Assembly (NCBI GenBank): GCA_001603335.1
Contig: LUYR01000277.1
Location: forward strand, 1 to 7,308
Direction of reading: 5' to 3'
Length of the DNA stretch: 7,308 nucleotides
Source of the DNA: Rhodospirillales bacterium Alpha_05
GTDB taxonomy: Bacteria; Pseudomonadota; Alphaproteobacteria; Rhodospirillales; Rhodospirillaceae
Shown: in pieces, positions 5,238 to 7,308 of the stretch
Numbering within the stretch: position 1 is the stretch's first letter
How the letters are laid out: each line of letters starts with the position of its first letter
Notes under the pieces: model-generated
The model's database searches: none
What the model was told of the DNA's origin: nothing
The model's input: only the letters and a program-made list of their open reading frames with translations
Position numbers and translations under genes: made by a program

Positions 5238-6370
5238 ACGAATCGGTCGAAGACCAGAATCTCGGTGGAGTGGGAGATCTCCACCAGAGCCTGGCGCAGC
5301 AACTCCGGATCACCGACTTCGATCGGCTGCGCAGGCGCGAGTTGTTCGGACTGGGGGAAACCGAAGCCGCGGCGTTGCGCGGCTGCCACGCGCATATCCG
5401 CGCCAACCTCGACGAAATCGTCACCGCGTTCTACGCCGTTCAGGCCTCGATTCCCGAAATCGCCAAGATCGTCGGCGACCGCGATACCATGCGCCGCCTC
5501 CACGACACCATGCGCAGCTACCTCGGCGAACTGTTCGAGGGCCGCTTCGACGCCACCTATTGCGACACCCGGTTGCGCGTCGGGATGGTCCACAGCCGCA
5601 TCGGCGTGCCGCCCAGGCTCTACATCGCTTCGGTGCTGGCGCTCGAGGAGCAGCTTCGGCCCTGGGTCGTCGCCGCGCTCGACACCGATCCGGCGCCGCG
5701 CCTCGACGCGCTGCACCGGGCGATGGTGTTCGACCTGCACCTGGTGATGGAAACCTATCTGCTCGCGGTTGCGACCGAGGTGGAGGCGGCGAAGTACAAC
5801 CTGCAACGCTACGCCGACAGCCTGGAGAAGGTGATCGAGGAGCGCACCCGCCAACTGCACGAGCAGTCCCGCCGCGACGCGCTCACCCACCTCGGCAACT
5901 ACCGCGCCTTCCACGAGGATCTGCGCCGCGAGATGGCGCGGGCCGAGCGCGAGCACCTGCCGCTCACCCTGGTGTTCCTCGACCTCAATCGCTTCAAGGC
6001 GCTCAACGACACCCTCGGCCACCAGGCGGGCGACGCCGCGTTGTGCGAGGTGGCGGTGTGCCTCAACCGCGCCTGCCGTGCCAGCGACCTGTCCTACCGC
6101 CTCGGCGGCGACGAGTTCTGCGTGATTCTCTCCAACACCGGGCTCGCCGAGGGCCATGCCTTCCTCGACCGCCTCGCGGTCTGCTGGGGGCGGCGTCCGG
6201 CGGAGGAGGGCGGCGTGACCGTCAGCGTCGGACTGGCCCAGGCGACGCCGGGGATTCACATCCGCGCGGAAGACCTGATCCGCGCCGCCGACCAGTCGAT
6301 GTATCGCGCCAAGGCGCGCGCGCGGGACTCCAATGTCCACGGCATCGATGCCGGAACCATCGTCGGCTGA
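5234..6370 (+). CDS. Globin-coupled sensor diguanylate cyclase (heme globin plus GGDEF)
   Basis: 378-residue cytoplasmic protein that should make cyclic di-GMP from two GTP in response to a heme ligand, most likely O2. Residues about 20-180 form a protoglobin-type sensor domain. His120 in VGMVHSRIGVPPRLYIAS (117-134) matches the proximal heme ligand motif of globin-coupled sensors, and Tyr67 in TAFYAVQ is in the place of the distal B10 tyrosine. A helical linker (about 181-213) leads to the GGDEF domain (about 214-368): RRDALTHLGNYRAF (213-226, His where the family usually has Gly), FLDLNRFKALNDTLGHQAGD (248-267), an intact GGDEF (291-295) and, exactly five residues before it, RASD (282-285), the RxxD inhibitory I-site. 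There is no EAL domain. An in-frame TGA at 5225 rules out earlier starts. The layout is like DosC/BpeGReg-type proteins. It is not part of the gcv operon, because a terminator intervenes. Confidence 0.93.
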   Translation: MNESVEDQNLGGVGDLHQSLAQQLRITDFDRLRRRELFGLGETEAAALRGCHAHIRANLDEIVTAFYAVQASIPEIAKIVGDRDTMRRLHDTMRSYLGELFEGRFDATYCDTRLRVGMVHSRIGVPPRLYIASVLALEEQLRPWVVAALDTDPAPRLDALHRAMVFDLHLVMETYLLAVATEVEAAKYNLQRYADSLEKVIEERTRQLHEQSRRDALTHLGNYRAFHEDLRREMARAEREHLPLTLVFLDLNRFKALNDTLGHQAGDAALCEVAVCLNRACRASDLSYRLGGDEFCVILSNTGLAEGHAFLDRLAVCWGRRPAEEGGVTVSVGLAQATPGIHIRAEDLIRAADQSMYRAKARARDSNVHGIDAGTIVG

Positions 6371-6379
6371 AATTCGCGA

Positions 6380-6403
6380 GGCGAGGGGCTAGGGCTTCTC
6401 GCC
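6380..6403. terminator. Hairpin between convergent genes, possible weak bidirectional terminator
   Basis: GGCGAG (6380-6385) pairs with CTCGCC (6398-6403); three further pairs (two G-U) extend it to a 9-bp stem with a 6-nt loop that contains the stop codon of the minus-strand gene. It lies 9 bp after the cyclase stop. Neither side has a T-tract, so intrinsic termination is doubtful. Confidence 0.3.
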
Positions 6404-6568
6404 GACGCGGCCGAAGCAGAGGGTGATGATCGCGAGCAGCAGCAACCCGGTGAGCGCGAGCGCAAGGTAGATCACGAACGACAGGTGGAAGAACACCGTG
6501 CCCACCACCGCGGCGAGGCCGACCACCGCCAGCAGCAAAAATCCCAGGACTTGCAACGCGACACGCAT
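6389..6568 (-). CDS. Small two-helix membrane protein, function unknown
   Basis: 59-residue protein, almost entirely hydrophobic. Two predicted transmembrane segments are visible, about residues 5-28 and 30-51, joined by a very short turn, with a short basic and acidic C-terminus (GRVGEKP). The frame is open further upstream on the minus strand, to 6811, but the ATG at 6568 follows AGGAGAG (6575-6581) by 6 nt, an almost ideal ribosome binding site, and the upstream extension lacks hydrophobic or domain-like sequence. It converges with the diguanylate cyclase (18 bp between stops) and diverges from the membrane protein at 6723. A weak TATGTT -10 (6605-6610) might serve it. I do not recognise the family; it resembles the many small inner-membrane hairpin proteins of Proteobacteria. 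No function can be assigned. Confidence 0.75.
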   Translation of the reverse strand: MRVALQVLGFLLLAVVGLAAVVGTVFFHLSFVIYLALALTGLLLLAIITLCFGRVGEKP

Positions 6569-6722
6569 GGTGGACTCTCCTGATAGGGCGGTTCCTCGCT
6601 TTCCAACATAGTCGCATCGGCGGATGGAAAAAAGAGGCGGCTTCGGCTTCTTCGGCGTTTCAAGTGCTTTGCAATTCCGCTTTCCCGCCGATACCTTGCT
6701 GGACGGCACGGGATGGGGGGCT

Positions 6723-7308
6723 ATGGGGATGACGCGCACGGAAACCGGGATGCTGCGGCTCAATCGATGGATCCTTGCGGCGGCGGCGGTGCTGCTGGTC
6801 GCGGCGATCAAGACGCCGCCGCTCTATCACTCCAACCAGAACACCAAGTTCCTCCACGGTCTGGCGCAGGCCTTCCCCGATCTCCTGGGCGGCGACTGGA
6901 CCGCGTCGACGCGCGACGGACTGCCGGTGTTCTCGGCCTTGGTCTACGCGGTGGCGAAGTTCGCCAGCCCGCTGGTGTTCTACCTTGCCGAGGCGGCGCT
7001 GCTCGCGACCCTCGCGGTGGCGCTGGTGGCGGTGGGCGCGGCGATCGTGCGCGACGCCTCGCCGCGCTTCCAGGTCGCGCTTGCGGTGACCCTGGCCGCG
7101 GTGGCGGCGCTCAACGGCTTCGACGGCGTCGCGGCGCAATACCTGTTCAACGGCTATCTCCAGCCCTCCGAGTTCGGCGTGCTGTTCGTCGCCGCGCTGG
7201 CGCTGGCGCAACGCGGCTGCTGGAACTCCGCCGCGTTGCTCGCCGCCGCTCCGGCGGCGCTGCATCCGGCGTACATTCCGATCGCGGCGCTGGTGGTCGG
7301 CGCGGTGT
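6723..7308 (+). CDS. N-terminal part of a large multi-pass membrane protein, unknown function
   Basis: 195 codons are present with no stop before the window end. A basic N-terminus is followed by a transmembrane helix (about 14-30), a roughly 40-residue hydrophilic loop carrying YHSNQNTKFLHGLAQAFPDLL (35-55) and GDWTASTRDGLP (57-68), and then dense hydrophobic segments (about 70-109, 116-132, 149-164, 168-192). The loop between helices 1 and 2 with several acidic residues (Asp53, 58, 65) recalls GT-C type glycosyltransferases and related uncharacterised polytopic proteins, but that comparison is only architectural. Three in-frame ATGs are possible (6723, 6729, 6750). GGGGGG at 6715-6720 is 2 nt from the first and 8 nt from the second, so 6729 may be the true start. 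A weak TTGCAA-17-TACCTT pair (6669-6697) is a possible promoter. The hydrophobic pattern supports this frame strongly over the others. Confidence 0.75.
   Translation, partial: MGMTRTETGMLRLNRWILAAAAVLLVAAIKTPPLYHSNQNTKFLHGLAQAFPDLLGGDWTASTRDGLPVFSALVYAVAKFASPLVFYLAEAALLATLAVALVAVGAAIVRDASPRFQVALAVTLAAVAALNGFDGVAAQYLFNGYLQPSEFGVLFVAALALAQRGCWNSAALLAAAPAALHPAYIPIAALVVGAV

Noticed and set aside
6638..6656. GGCTTCGGCTTCTTCGGC repeat as a hairpin or terminator
   Set aside because: It is a simple GGCTTC-type repetition and not self-complementary; the nearby A-run has no stem to make a minus-strand terminator.
6569..6811. Upstream extension of the minus-strand small membrane protein to 140 residues
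   Set aside because: The extension lacks domain-like sequence and runs into the divergent gene; the internal ATG at 6568 has a near-perfect ribosome binding site.
1..7308. CRISPR array, insertion sequence, phage genes, tRNA or defence system
   Set aside because: No spaced repeats, transposase, terminal inverted repeats, cloverleaf or known defence domains were seen.

Overview
The window is GC-rich and densely coded. It looks like a chromosomal segment of a Gram-negative alphaproteobacterium, possibly of the Rhodospirillales type. That placement is inferred from four things: strong G/C third-position preference, a gcvT-gcvH-gcvPA-gcvPB operon with a split P-protein, a tandem glycine riboswitch in the leader, and a globin-coupled diguanylate cyclase downstream. 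There is no sign of an insertion sequence, phage, CRISPR array, tRNA or rRNA. The gene content is mostly ordinary; the interesting material is in the two leader regions.

Positions 1-594 form a divergent control region. On the minus strand, 158 to 1 encodes the N-terminus of a membrane-anchored protein that looks like an RND efflux periplasmic adaptor. On the plus strand a sigma70-like promoter (263-290) should start transcription near 297. The leader then holds a leader-linker helix (300-304 with 398-402), glycine aptamer 1 (309-394), glycine aptamer 2 (403-515) and an expression platform (510-594). The platform contains a near-copy of the aptamer-2 5' strand placed directly on the gcvT ribosome binding site, which suggests glycine-activated translation.

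Positions 595-4989 hold the glycine cleavage operon. gcvT encodes the aminomethyltransferase, gcvH the lipoyl carrier, and gcvPA and gcvPB the two subunits of the glycine decarboxylase. The genes are 20 bp apart or overlap by 1 and 4 bp, so they are almost certainly co-transcribed. Together with a dihydrolipoamide dehydrogenase (L-protein, not in this window) they convert glycine to CO2, NH3 and 5,10-methylene-THF. A 2 x 20 bp tandem repeat and a strong intrinsic terminator (5028-5064) close the operon.

Positions 5065-6370 hold a separate unit: an extended -10 promoter, a structured leader with a candidate 22-24 codon leader peptide that overlaps the next start as ATGA, and a heme-globin sensor diguanylate cyclase (5234-6370) that keeps its heme histidine, its GGDEF active site and its inhibitory RxxD site.

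Positions 6371-7308 hold a convergent small two-helix membrane protein on the minus strand (6389-6568) and, divergent from it, the start of a large multi-pass membrane protein that runs off the right end (6723 onward). The second has no stop codon in the window and is easy to miss.
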